From Allium sativum (Eukaryota > Streptophyta > Magnoliopsida > Asparagales > Amaryllidaceae): a stretch of DNA of 64,000 bases. Below the pieces are notes generated by a model, which worked only from the letters and a program-made list of their open reading frames with translations, did no database searches and was not told the origin of the DNA. Position 1 is the stretch's first letter. Each line of letters begins with the position of its first letter. The translations under genes and the position numbers were made by a program. The DNA is taken from NCBI GenBank assembly GCA_030737875.1, contig CM060918.1, positions 774,808,552 to 774,872,551 of the forward strand. The letters are read 5' to 3'. Positions 33,704 to 45,364 of the stretch are shown here, one piece after another.

Positions 33704-35046
33704 TGTAACGACCCGGATTTTTGCGACTTTGGTTATCACCATAAACACGATGACGACTAACCAAACATCAAAAATCCCGGTAATTAATGAAAGAAATTAG
33801 AGGGTGAGGATAGATAATGATTTTAGGAATTTTAATTTGTTTGTTTGGATTTATCTTTTCTTGGAACTTTGCTGTGGAACAAAGAACCGACGGCGCAAAA
33901 ACCACTAAGCAGAAAAAAGTGAAATTAGGTTTAGGAAATTTGAGTTCTATTTATAGGAAGAAATAAATATCTAGATATTTTTCATAGAAGGAATATTCCC
34001 TTTTTATTCTCCATCGTTAATTCGTTTTTGACTTCTAAAAATTCGTGTGATCACATACGATACCCAAAAATCACGAAAATTGACATGCAGCTACAGTTCG
34101 ACATTACGGTCCCAACGAAACTGGCTTCGTCGAATTCCGACTACGTATGCTCACACAGCGTATTTTTAACTGTCAAAATACTTACTGTTTCTCACTCTAA
34201 AAATCCGTACGGCCACACAGTGACTCTAAAAATCACGAAACTGGAAATCTAACAACTAATTGACATTGCGGATCCAACAAAATTAGTTTCGTCGAATTCC
34301 GACTTCGTTTGCAAAAGTGGCTAGTTTTAAAGCTCTAAATAGCCTATTTAGATATATAAATATATTTAAATAAAAATTAAATTAAATAAAAATAAATTTA
34401 TATTATCGTATATATATTCACAGTGGAATACCATACAACTCTAGAATATTCTTATATGAATTTCTAGCTTGATATTTCAAATCTGGGTCAACCCGATATT
34501 CGATTTATATTGAAATTCCTTTTTAAAATATAAATAATTCCTTTATAAATTATAAAGGAATTCCACAACGACTTTTCTAAAATTTGATTTGGACATAAAT
34601 CGAAATCTACACGACGAAATCCCCATTTTTCTCTTCCACTAGAAAGATATACTCCACCAGCTCCACACGTTTCTTGTTTCACCGAAATCCGGCTTAAAAC
34701 GAACCCTGTACATTCAGTTGAAGTTCAAATCGCCAAATAGCTAACTACCGCGCCATTTCAAGCTCTATTTTAATTATAATATAATCCTACGTTCAAACTG
34801 ATGTTGATTGAATATATTCATCAATATACTTCAACTCTAAGCTGAATAAAATATTAGGGATGACCCAGTTCACAGAATATTGTGATTTCCAATATTTTCG
34901 ATTATTTCTGAATTAATATATTATTTAATTATTTAATTTAATTGTATTCACTATAATTTAATTAACGACGATTTTAATTCCCTAAATCACTATTTATATA
35001 ATTAAATAAATTAATTATAATACCTCTGCCAATGCGGGTCATTACA
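33704..35046 (-). repeat. 3' LTR of element Z
   Basis: On the plus strand it runs from TGTAACGACCCGG to GCGGGTCATTACA. TATA box at 33948-33955 (TATAAATA on the minus strand); U3 box at 34748-34765. The open frames in it (34028-34252, 34488-34682) show no protein features. Confidence 0.92.
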
Positions 35047-35803
35047 ATCTTCCCCACTTAAAATAATTTCGTCCTCGAAATTGCTAAGTTAGAGGACGAC
35101 CCTATCTATTTGGTAAAAGCTTATCGGTTTACCCCTTATCTCTTGTTTCTCTGAACCAATAAATATCGACAAAAATATAAATTTAAATCCGACTAACTAA
35201 AATTTTCAAAAATTCTGAAAATATTCTAACACTTTAATTTTTTGGAAAATTTGGCCATAACCTCCTTTGTACAGCCCTATCGGTAAAACCACAACTCCCC
35301 TCTCTAGGCCATCTCCAACCCAAAAGAAAATCAACCAGCCAAGCGGCTTGCCAATTCGGCTCATAAATTCCAAACTCATATCAAATATAAACTTGTACCT
35401 TTTTGTCGGGCATTTCATTATCTCATTTCCATCTGCTATCAATTTAGCAGATACCTATGCCACCCCAATCAAATTCCAATCAGTTTTAGCACCAACACAA
35501 CCATTCGCTTATATCCAAGCCAAATATCATTTCAAACTCGAGTTTGATTCTCGATTTCAAACTCTTAACACATAAATACAAGACCATTTCAGATTATTCT
35601 CTTATCACCCCAGTTTTTACTTAACTTAACAAGTTAAATTTTAAATTCTAGAATTTAAATTCCTGGGCTTTTATTTCAAGTTAAATTTGAAATCATAATA
35701 CCAATTCAAAACATTTGAATTCTTAAACAACTTGTTTTCGCAAAACAAATTTTAAAATAAAAATCTTGGGTAGTAATCCGTCACTTACAACTCGAAAATC
35801 ACA

Positions 35804-35828
35804 CTGATGATGTGTACACCATCATCAG
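35804..35828 (-). other. Candidate dimerisation stem-loop, element Z
   Basis: A perfect 9-bp stem (CTGATGATG with CATCATCAG, plus-strand reading) around loop TGTACAC; the tip includes the self-complementary GTGTACAC. Confidence 0.55.
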
Positions 35829-36466
35829 AATTATTTTCTAGCGATCAAAGTGGGTTCAATACTATATTCCTTTTCAAAACTCAAACTTTAAACACTTCCC
35901 ATTTTGAAATCAATTTCCAAAATATCATTATTGAAACAAATTTAAAACCTCCTAGGATTTTAAAATTCACATATATCCAATCCAGATTCAATTACAGACA
36001 CTTATCTGAATTTCCAGTTTTTAATTTCAATTCTGATCTTAATTTCAGATTTAATTCATCTTATTTCATATATTATACTTATATGAATTCTGGTCGATTA
36101 TTTACATAACCATTATATTTATAATCTTACTCGATTATAATAACAACCAATATATCTCATATATTATAAATCCAATATATATCAAAATATACTTTGGGTA
36201 AACTTATTTTCATTTACCCTCTTTTCAAAACATACCATGACGGTTCATCGTATTCAAGTGTTTAGTAACTCCTATCGATACAGTGGATCAAATTGATCGA
36301 CCAAAAATTCATAAGCCACTAAATCAATGAATCTCCACAATATAAAACAATTTTATATTGAATAACAAATACGCTCTCGTATATATACAGACAAACTCAA
36401 TCTAGGGTATTACTAACCCCATCCCTACCGAGTCAAACCACAGAGCCAAAGTAATTCTTAACTTAA

Positions 36467-36478
36467 GCTCTGATACCA
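36467..36478 (-). other. Primer binding site of element Z
   Basis: The minus strand reads TGGTATCAGAGC two bases after the 5' LTR, a perfect initiator-Met-tRNA complement. Confidence 0.88.
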
Positions 36479-36480
36479 AC

Positions 36481-37824
36481 TGTAACGACCGGGATTTTTG
36501 CGACTTTGGTTATCACCATAAACACGATGATGACTAACCAAACATCGAAAATCCCGGTAATTAATGAAAGAAATTAGAGGGTGAGGATAGATAATGATTT
36601 TAGGAATTTTAATTTGTTTGTTTGGATTTTTCTTTTCTTGGAACTTTGCTGTAGAACAAAGAACCGACGGCGCAAAAACCACTGAGCAGAAAAAAGTGAA
36701 ATTAGGTTTAGGAAATTTGAGTTCTATTTATATGAAGAAATAAATATCTAGATATTTTTCATAGAAGGAATATTCCCTTTTTATTCTCCATCGTTAATTT
36801 GTTTTAGACTTTTAAAAATTCGCGTGATCACATACGATACTCAAAAATCACGAAAATTGACATGCAGCTACAGTTCGACATTACGGTCCCAACAAAACTA
36901 GTTTCGTCGAATTCCGACTACGTATGCTCACACAGCGTATTTTTAACTGTCAAAATACTTACTGTATCTCACTATAAAAATCCGTACGGCCACACAGTGA
37001 CTCTAAAAATCACGAAACTGGAAATCTAACAACTAATTGACATAGCGGATCCAACAAAATTAGTTTCGTCGAATTCCGACTTCGTTTGCAAAAGTGGCTA
37101 TTTTTAAAGCTCTAAATAGCCTATTTAAATATATAAATATATTTAAATAAAAATTAAATTAAATATAAATAAATTTATATTATCGTATATATATTCACAG
37201 TGGAATACCATACAACTCTAGAATATTCCTATATGAATTTCTAGCTTGATATTTCAAATCTGGGTCAACCCGATATTCGATTTATATTGAAATTCCTTTT
37301 CAAAATATAAATAATTCCTTTATAATTATAAAGGAATTCCACAGTGACTTTTCTAAAATTTGATTTGGACATAAATCGAAATCTACACGACGAAATCCCC
37401 ATTTTTCTCTTCCACTAGAAAGATATACTCCACCAGCTCCACACGTTTCTTGTTTCACCGAAATCCAGCTTAAAACGAACCCTGTATATTCAGTTGAAGT
37501 TCAAATCGCCAAATAGCGAACTACCGCGCCATTTCAAGCTCTATTTTAATTATAATATAATCCTACGTTCAAACTGACGTCGATTGAATATATTCGTCAA
37601 TATACTTCAACTCTAAGCTGAATTGAATATTAGGGATGACCCAGTTCCCAGAATATTGTGATTTCCAATATTTTCGATTATTTCTGAATTAATATATTAT
37701 TTAATTATTTAATTTAATTAAATATTCACTATAATTTAATTAACGACGATTTTAATTCCCTAAATCACTATTTATATAATTAAATAAATTAATTATAATA
37801 CCTCTGCCAATGCGGGTCATTACA
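36481..37824 (-). repeat. 5' LTR of element Z
   Basis: 1344 bp, about 97 percent like the other Z LTR in the part I compared. TATA box at 36725-36732 (TATAAATA on the minus strand); U3 box at 37524-37541. Confidence 0.92.
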
Positions 37825-37829
37825 ACGGC

Positions 37830-38206
37830 GATGAATAAAATTACTTAGGTTTTGTATAGAATTTTATAAGCAATGTTATAAAATTCTCTATATATTTATT
37901 TGGATAGCTAAAAATGAGTTTACACATCCATTTACAAGCCGGATGACTTATTTATGCTCGCCTATTTTGGTGATATCAATTGGGCCGATAATTTTTACAC
38001 ATCGCCCAAGTAATAATTATTGTGTGATGGTTGAAACCCCACACGGGTATTGGGATGATATTTTACGGACACTAATCCCAATTGTTTAGTTATATGTCAA
38101 TCGATTGGTTGAAAGACTGTTGTAAGCGTTAATTATTTATATTTAATGCTTATGCAGTTATGTAACGCACTCTGGATGATGTTGATTGTTTATCATGGTT
38201 GTTATA
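37830..38206 (+). repeat. 3' LTR of element X, second segment
   Basis: Resumes with GATGAATAAAATTA after the Z target duplicate (37825-37829) and follows the 5' LTR from about 25726 to 26115. It ends at the Y target site TTATA (38202-38206). Confidence 0.88.
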
Positions 38207-40963
38207 TGAAACGACCCAAAATTCCCGTTGCGGAAAATCTCGGATTGTTTTGAGAACAACACGCATCAGAACACAAATAAAAGAACATTTACATTACTGT
38301 TGCAATAGTTTACATCAGAGTACAAGAATAAGAGCATAAATAAACGAAAATACAATATCATAGATTTACAATTTACAATGAAGTAGAAAATATAATATAA
38401 ATGCGTAGCGGAAGACTGGTATGCTCTGGACACAGCTTTAGGCTTCGATCCAGGATCCTGCTAAAGAGATAAATATCTGCAAAACAAGCTACTCGACTGC
38501 CCGTGTGGAAAAATATGGGCACCCGAGTTTGCAAAGGTGGAAACAAACAACGGGTCAGTCATGGGACTGGTATGAGAATTCTTAACTAATTTAACTAATA
38601 GTAATAAGGCAAATCCAAAGACAACGCCGCTAACGCGGAACGGGTTTATTCCAATGGATTGTCGTGCATAATTTAAAGTGACAGAACAAACAAATAAGTA
38701 AATCGTAAAACAACGCAATGCTTTTGGAAAAATGGAATCACCATAAGACTCAAGTCCCATCACACAATGCAACGCAAACCAGAGGATAGAGTTTTACCTT
38801 ATGGTGATTAAACATGCTAAATAGGATAAATACGAATTCAATATTATCATTAGTGTATATATGTTTCAAAACATTTCAAAATAAATGTATCAATCCTAGG
38901 AAGCATAGCTACCATATACTATGCCTCCATACTAGTAATACAATCAAGTCCGTAGGGTCATATTTGGAATTTGGTTTCCATCATGAGTCAAGGCTAGGGA
39001 GGAGCTCCTTACCGATTCGAGACACTCTAGCTAATGTCTCAGGATCCCCCGTAGTGAACCCTTGGAAAGCTGCAGGGCCGGTCCACACATACAGCTTTGT
39101 GGATTTGTTATTCCTAAACACACGTTTCCCGATCCTATAGGACCTATCATCCGAGGCGCCTCATTCCATCATCCACATAAGTAAAATATCAGCCAGTTTA
39201 AGCACCGACACTACTTCTAGCTAGAAAGAAACGTGCTGCTCTACCTGCGTTCCCTTCTCCCGTTTTAGAATCCACCGGGTTGTGAGGCTCGTGAAGTTAC
39301 GCTATACACAAAGCTATGCTAATTAAAGATGTGCTTTGATCATCCACAAGGCTCTGCTTTTCAACAAAAGCCTTGATCATTGCATCATAGCATGCCACAT
39401 CGTCAATCCATACCAAGTATTTAATCGTCTACTAAAATTTATAAAATGGGTGTTAAGCAAAAAGAATAAATTCTTCGCCACCAACATTTACACATTCAAC
39501 AGGGATCAATAACTATAATATATAACGGAGTACGATGTCAGACACACAATCCATTTAAAATTCCGTTCTGGGTTTGAACGAAACCATATCCGGTAGATCT
39601 TTACGTACATCTGGATGATCAATAATTCCATCGTCTTGGCTGTACATCCAATTAAGATATAAATAATCATCCATTCGATGTGGAAATTTCCCAGTCTTCA
39701 ATAACCGTCTTTGTCGTCCACCTTCAATCGTCGTATGAATTATTCAGAATGGGTTAAACCCGGTCTTTCTGAATAATTTGCACAATTTAAAATTATGTGC
39801 TCTAAACAAAACCAACGCCTCATTCCAATCCAATTAAAGATTTATAAAAAAAAACTATATTTAGTTTTAGTCCTCTAAAATCCTTATTTATTGATTATTT
39901 AACTCTCAAGAAACAACCTTGTCTTTAACTGGGTTAAAGAACAAATGTCGCTCAAACATCGTTCACGATAAACCCAAAATCATATTTCAAATAATTCCAA
40001 TTTAATATATTAAATTGAAAACTTCTCTTTAGAATATTTCATTAAATATTAATTAAAAGATTAATAAATTACAAATCATCACTTCATTGTTAATTGGGGT
40101 TTTAAGAACTAATGTCATTTAAAACATTTTTCACGGTCAACCCAAACCAACTTCCAATTAATGTTAATATTGAAAAATTCATATATATATTTTTCTTTTC
40201 TTTCCCTTAATTAAAAATGTCATTCCTTTCTTAAATTCCAATCTAATTTATTCACTTGAAATACTTGGTATTAATAAAACCATTTTTCACTCTTTTATTT
40301 ATTTATAGAAATAAATAAACTACTTAACTTGATAAAAATATCTTTCCTCTTAATAAATTTGGAATTTCACATCCAAAACTCTTTTGAAACATTTATTAAG
40401 ATTTCACATAATTTTTCCCTATTTTAATTATTTAAATGTTTCAACAAATTTTTCCCTCATTAAATAAAAAGATGAATTTTCATTTTAAATCACTTTCATG
40501 TTCCCTCGTTACATTAAAAATATAAAATTGTAATGAAATCAAATTCACGTTTTTATACGACATTAAAAATTTGCAATTTTAATGTAAAACACATTCCATG
40601 TTTTATATGACATTAAAAAGTTGCATTTTTAATTTAAAACAAATTTCATGATTCTATATTAAAATAAAGAATAACTTTTATTTTAAAACATTTTCATATT
40701 CTTACGTGACAATAAAAGAATAACTTTTTCGCGCTAACCATTTAATGTAAATTCATATTCCTAAATAAAAGGATTAACTTTTTATATTGAAATATGTTTC
40801 ATGTTCTTACTTTTAATAAAAGATTAGCTTTTATTTTCTAGGCATATTTCATAAATTTCACTTTAATAAAAGATTAACCTTTATTTTATACATATTTCAT
40901 ATTCTTATCTTATATTTACATTAAAATGTAAATTAAAAATACTACGTTAAGTTTAATTCTCTT

Positions 40964-41157
40964 ATTTACATTCTAAAATGTAAATTAAATTGCAATGTCA
41001 AAATCTCTTCTTTTATTTACATTAAAAATGTAAATTAAATTGCAAAGTCAAAATCTCTTCTTTTATTTACATTAAAAATGTAAATTAAATTGCAATGTCA
41101 AAATCTCTTCTTTTATTTACATTAAAAATGTAAATTAAATTGCAAATCTTATTTTGA
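40964..41157 (-). repeat. 50-bp tandem repeats, Y 3' LTR
   Basis: Four units start at about 40964, 41015, 41065 and 41115. Each contains the hairpin ATTTACATT/AATGTAAAT and GTCAAAATCTCTTC. The same array is in the other LTR at 48117-48300. Confidence 0.85.
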
Positions 41158-41701
41158 CAATTTCTTTTCCAAAATTGGAATGAGACCCAAACGATTTACC
41201 ATATAATTATAATTATACGGTTTTCATACATCTCATGTTATTCTAGACTAATGATAAATCATTAAAAACATCCAATCGTCCAAAGTGTATATTTATACTG
41301 CATAGCATTAAATAAATAACGCTTATAACTAATCACAAGGGCGATGTGTAATTATCAACCCAAGACCCATGTGGGGTTTCAACCAACTAACATTCAAATA
41401 ATATATATAATTATTTGTGCATTTGGGCAATGTGTGAAAATTACCAACCCAATCAACAAATACAAGTCAGGTAACTTGTACATGGCAGTGTAACATTAAT
41501 TTTTAACAATTCTATAAGAATCAATATTAATGATATAGTTACATACTGCTAAAATTTACATAACATAACAAATCATATCATGACATAACATAACGTGCAA
41601 CACAACATACATGCATCGGATAATTTCAAATAATTATTTCACCACAGGCATTTAAATCACATTCATTTATAATAATAAATAAATACGGTAAAAGTTTTTG
41701 A

Positions 41702-41720
41702 GTGAGAAAAGAGTTCTCAC
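41702..41720 (-). other. Conserved hairpin GTGAGAA/TTCTCAC, Y 3' LTR
   Basis: A 7-bp perfect stem with a short loop. Also at 48848-48866 in the other Y LTR and, with one change, at 33154-33174 in X. On the minus strand AAGGTGAGAA also resembles a splice donor. Confidence 0.45.
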
Positions 41721-41921
41721 CTTGATTTGTACTTTGTCGGTGTTTAAATGTTCGGGCCCAATTTTAGCCCAAAATTGAACTTGCTCCAAATTTGGCAAAA
41801 TTAGTGTCTATGCGAAGGTCTCGACTCACTGATCGCAGCAAACCCTGTTTTGCGCGATTTCGAGTTCGTTACAACAAGTTATGAATTTCTGAAGTTTGAA
41901 CGAATTAAATAATTAATTAAA

Positions 41922-42749
41922 GTGAAAATTAGGCTCACATCCCTAAAAGAAAACTTAATTAGGCTCACATCCTTGTCATGTTTGGAATTAGAACCCGCCC
42001 CCTGTTTTCCTGTCCGCCTCCTTCATTTCAGGACTTCCGCTCCGTCCATTTAAGTATGCTTCGCCTTCTTCAATTTGTCCAGAAAAAAATGCGGCCTTGC
42101 TTAAAAAAAAAAAAAATCTAAAATCGGGAAATATTGTCAGAAGCTCTCGACCCAAAAAAAAAGTTGCATAAATGTATGCAACTATTACGAATAGCTGCAT
42201 ACATATATGCAATTATTTGAATACACATGCATATATTCATACACGCCTATTGAATTATTGCGTACATGTATGCAGTTTTTCTATATAAATGCATAGGTGT
42301 ATGCAGATATGTCAAAATATATGCAAAGTTGAAAAAATTGGGCGTATGTATGCATGGTTTAAATCAGTGCATCGGAATATGCATGTATTTAAAATATGTG
42401 CATATATGCACGCATTTACACTGCAGTTTTGACGCAGAATTGAAATAATGCATACATGTATGCACTTAATCGAATTATATGCATCTTTTGACGCATTTTA
42501 CTGCATTTCATTGTTTTGAGTAATTTTTGATTTTGACGTTGTTTTTGATATTTTTTTGATCTGATTTTTTTGATCTGATTTTTTTGACGATTATTTGTTT
42601 TAATTAATTACAAATTTACATGATTTTTTTATATTTTATTTTTATTTTTTGTTGGTTTTTTGAAAAAAGGGGACTAAATTTACAATAAGTTTATGACCGG
42701 ACCTGAGCCTAATTTAAAACGTTAATAGGGACCTGTAAAAAACGCACCC
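41922..42749. mobile_element. 828-bp insertion in Y 3' LTR (MITE/MULE-like)
   Basis: Absent from the other Y LTR (compare 49050-49065) and flanked by TTAATTAAA at 41913-41921 and 42750-42758, an apparent 9-bp target duplication. The ends carry imperfect inverted text (ATTAGGCTCACATCC on the left; its complement-like GGACCTGAGCCTAAT on the right). It encodes no protein. A 9-bp duplication fits Mutator-like elements, but the site is low-complexity, so the class is uncertain. Confidence 0.6.
42160..42500. repeat. Array of TGCATACATGTATGCA-like palindromes
   Basis: Inside the 828-bp insertion more than a dozen TGCAT/ATGCA words recur, many as full or partial palindromes such as TGCATACATGTATGCA. 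They are separated by AT-rich spacers. Confidence 0.7.
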
Positions 42750-42939
42750 TTAATTAAAATTACCGAAAATACCCAAAAATTCAACTACCTCCAAATCGGA
42801 CGAATTTAGTGTCCACGCGAAGCTCTCGTCGCCATGATCGCAGCGGATCTGAAATCATCAGATTGTGAGTTCGTATGAGAGAGATATACAATTTCAAAGT
42901 TTGAATTACAAAACTACGCCAAATCTCGATCAAACAGCC

Positions 42940-43140
42940 CCTCACCACCTTTGACCGCCGTTTCCCGCCGCCTGGAGCCACCTGAAGTCACCGGACCACC
43001 GCCAACCTCTTCGTCTTGGCGAGACGCACCACCACCAAAAAGCGCCGCCCCTGACTCTGCCTCCGCCGGCCGGAATTCGCCCGAGACCGCCGTTCGGTTC
43101 GCGTGTCCCACAGGCCACACCTCTTATCCAAAGACCTGAA
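42940..43140 (-). other. GC-rich leader segment in Y 3' LTR
   Basis: A GC-rich island about 450-650 bp downstream (minus strand) of the TATA box, repeated at about 49250-49440 in the other LTR. Minus-strand frames (42942-43304, 42914-43120) cover it but are broken differently in the second copy. Confidence 0.45.
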
Positions 43141-43595
43141 AATTTCTGAGCACCTTCTCCTTGTGTATACATAGAACTTTCGTGTTCGGCCGTTCGCCTG
43201 ATTCTTCCCGGATTGGCCGGAAATTGCTCATCTATGTTCTGAGCTCGTCGGAATTGTTCTGTTTTGCTCCAATTCAGTTTTTCTCGATTTCTGTGCCCTT
43301 CCATCGACTTTCAGACAAACTTTCTGAAGCAAAGTTGTAGATCTTTGTCTCCTCTACAATTTCTTCCATTGCGCCATCCTCCAATTCTTCACGGTTTGGA
43401 CAGAAAACATCAAAATCCGAAACTGACTTTTTGTAATCAAACTCAGATCCCGGCGAATCTGTACGACGATAGGTCTTGAATTTTTCGTGATAGATAGAGG
43501 ATAAGAAGATGAACAAAATCCAGAAAGGGTTTGGTCTAATTTTGTTCTGATTTGGAGTTATAAATTGTTTAGTTTTAGGGTTTTTGTGCAAAGAA

Positions 43596-43603
43596 TATTT
43601 ATA
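43596..43603 (-). promoter_or_regulatory. TATA box of Y 3' LTR
   Basis: The minus strand reads CTCTATAAATATTC, followed about 25 bp later by AAAACCCTAAAAC, a common plant transcript-start context. Confidence 0.6.
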
Positions 43604-44988
43604 GAGTGGAGGCCATGGAATATGAAGAAAATGAAGATAGAGGAGGCTATGTTATGTTTAGGGTTCAGCTAATGGCTGCTAAAAGATAATATATAGGTAG
43701 GTTATAAACTCAATTAGGCCCAATTAACCTTATGTACATATATTAATACATTTTTTTGTCCACTTTTCGTAGTTTAAAAATTCGTGTTAACACCTACGAA
43801 TTCCATTGTAATTGAAAATTGAAACATAAATATTCCTTGACATTACGATTTTAAAGAAACTGGTTTCGTCATTTTACGAGTCCGTATGAATTAATAATGA
43901 ATTTTTAAAGTCTGAAAATCGTTTTCACTGAAAAATCAATTATAAATACATATTAATTCTAAAAATTCCAGAAAAATCATTTCTAGCTTTTTTCTGACGA
44001 TACGAACCCAACAAAATTGATTTCGTTGAATTTGAAGACCGTTTGCAAAACTTCACTTTTCAAGGTGTATATATTTTATATTTAAAAATATATTTTTATA
44101 TGAATAATTTCCAAAACTCAAAATATATAAGTGCCTATACTTTTTCAATGCAGAAACGTCATTTTGAACCCAATGGTAGTGGTTTTGAGTCCAAATTCAT
44201 TCGTATGCAAAAAGTAGCCTTTTGGGCCATATATTTTAATATATATAAATTCCATAGCGTTTTTCTGAAATTTTAAATTTACCATTACTTACAAATTATA
44301 AACTGAAAATTTAATTTCTTAAATTCATTGGAAAGATATCGTCAATACGATCCTAATGTTTCTTGTTTCATCCAATTCTGAATTATAATGAATTTTATAT
44401 ATTTTCCCAAAGTTGAAAATCGAATACTGAAATTACCGCGCCATTTCAGGCTCGAAATATAATTAATATAAATTATACGTGCTAACTTCGATTTAAAATA
44501 AATTATTTCGCCGTTATCATTTAAAATAAATTATTTTAAATATACTAAATCCTTTAAATTAACTAAAATTAAAAAATTAAATTTGCCCCAAAATTCTTGG
44601 TCGTTACAATTTCCCCCACTTAAAATCTTTTCGTCCTCGGGAAGGAACGAAGCTAAAAGTTGTTTACTTAATTAACTCAATATTCATTCTAATCAATTTT
44701 CAATTCAGTTCAATATTGAATTCAATCTAGTTAAATGTATCATTCTATTATATATTGGTTTTGTTAATTACCATTTCAATAATTTTATTAGTTAAACTAA
44801 TAATCAAACATCACAACCAGCAGTCAATTAGGTGATTAACTTTTCAAACATATATAGCTTTAATATATATAGATAAAAATCATATTTTTAGTGCAAATCA
44901 CAGCAAATAACCCTATCTAGTTTTGGTTCTCATACTAGTCAATTGGAAATATATAGATATCCCACTTTCGAAACTCGAACATACACAC

Positions 44989-45009
44989 TGATGACGCTAG
45001 CAATCATCA
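44989..45009 (-). other. Candidate dimerisation stem-loop, element Y
   Basis: TGATGA pairs with TCATCA around a loop containing the self-complementary GCTAGC. It lies about 340 nt after the primer site, as in X, and is followed on the minus strand by GTTCGAGTTTCGAAAG. Confidence 0.5.
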
Positions 45010-45349
45010 CGATCATCTCCGGGCGACTAGAGTGTGATTCTATATCTATCCAGTATATTAAAACTTCGAATATCCGTTAATTACTCGTCTATTCAAAATC
45101 TTTATATACTCGATTGTCCAAATAAAATATAATAATATATCAAATACGTATTTTTAAGATAAAAAATTTCAAAATATTAAATTTGTTTTCTTATTTATTT
45201 TAAAGAAAATAATACTCTTCACACTCATTCTAGTATACTTCTGATCCTATCTCTAACGAGTTATTCTTATTGGACATTACTAATATAATCTCTGATGAAT
45301 TCTTTCGTTCGGTTCTAATGTGTTTTGTTCTCGAGCTCTGTAAACCAAA

Positions 45350-45361
45350 GCTCTGATACCA
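45350..45361 (-). other. Primer binding site of element Y
   Basis: The minus strand reads TGGTATCAGAGC three bases after the 5' LTR, then TTTGGTTTACAGAGCTCG as in X. Confidence 0.9.
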
Positions 45362-45364
45362 AAA

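Larger units (their letters stand above)
35047..36480 (-). other. Non-coding interior of element Z
   Basis: 1434 bp. On the minus strand it starts with the primer site at 36478-36467, has the stem-loop at 35828-35804 and the ACAAAGGAGGTTATGGCC block near 35255-35275. It ends with GAGGACGAAATTATTTTAAG and GTGGGGAAGA before the 3' LTR. Frames at 35267-35575 and 35807-36109 run on the sense-opposite strand through AT-rich DNA and are not convincing genes. Confidence 0.8.
33704..37824 (-). mobile_element. Element Z: small coding-less LTR retrotransposon nested in X
   Basis: A complete 4121-bp insertion on the minus strand with a perfect 5-bp target duplication ACGGC (33699-33703 and 37825-37829). 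LTRs are 1343 and 1344 bp with about a dozen differences in the first ~380 aligned bases, so it is recent relative to X. The interior has a Met-tRNA primer site and a polypurine tract but no gag or pol. It shares the U3 box, polypurine box and interior stem-loop with X and Y. Confidence 0.92.
38207..44608 (-). repeat. 3' LTR of element Y
   Basis: Matches 45365-50924 along its length except for the insert at 41922-42749. It holds the conserved core near 38950-39150, AT-rich repeats at 40480-41160, a hairpin at 41702-41720, a GC-rich leader at 42940-43140, TATA at 43596-43603 and the U3 box at 44436-44453. Frames 38461-38772 and 38814-39140 recur in the other LTR with different breaks and look non-coding. 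Confidence 0.92.
44609..45364 (-). other. Non-coding interior of element Y
   Basis: 756 bp between the LTRs. Minus-strand order: primer site (45361-45350), the block shared with X (to about 45190), a stem-loop with the palindromic loop GCTAGC (45009-44989), AT-rich DNA, then GAGGACGAAAAGATTTTAAG and GTGGGGGAAA before the 3' LTR. There is no open frame of any note. Confidence 0.85.

Noticed and set aside
34028..36109. Plus-strand frames inside element Z
   Set aside because: They run against the element's sense strand through AT-rich DNA and show no domain or conservation between the two Z LTRs beyond DNA identity.
33704..37824. Z as a solo-LTR pair or segmental duplication
   Set aside because: The primer site, polypurine tract, intact TG...CA ends and the 5-bp target duplication ACGGC show a normal retrotransposon insertion.
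38461..39140. Two open frames of 103 and 108 codons in Y LTR, recurring at 45619-46264
   Set aside because: They recur only because the LTR is duplicated, and they are shortened differently in the second copy with no sign of codon-level constraint.
42914..43304. GC-rich minus-strand frames in the Y leader
   Set aside because: High GC lowers stop frequency; the second LTR copy breaks the frames at other points.
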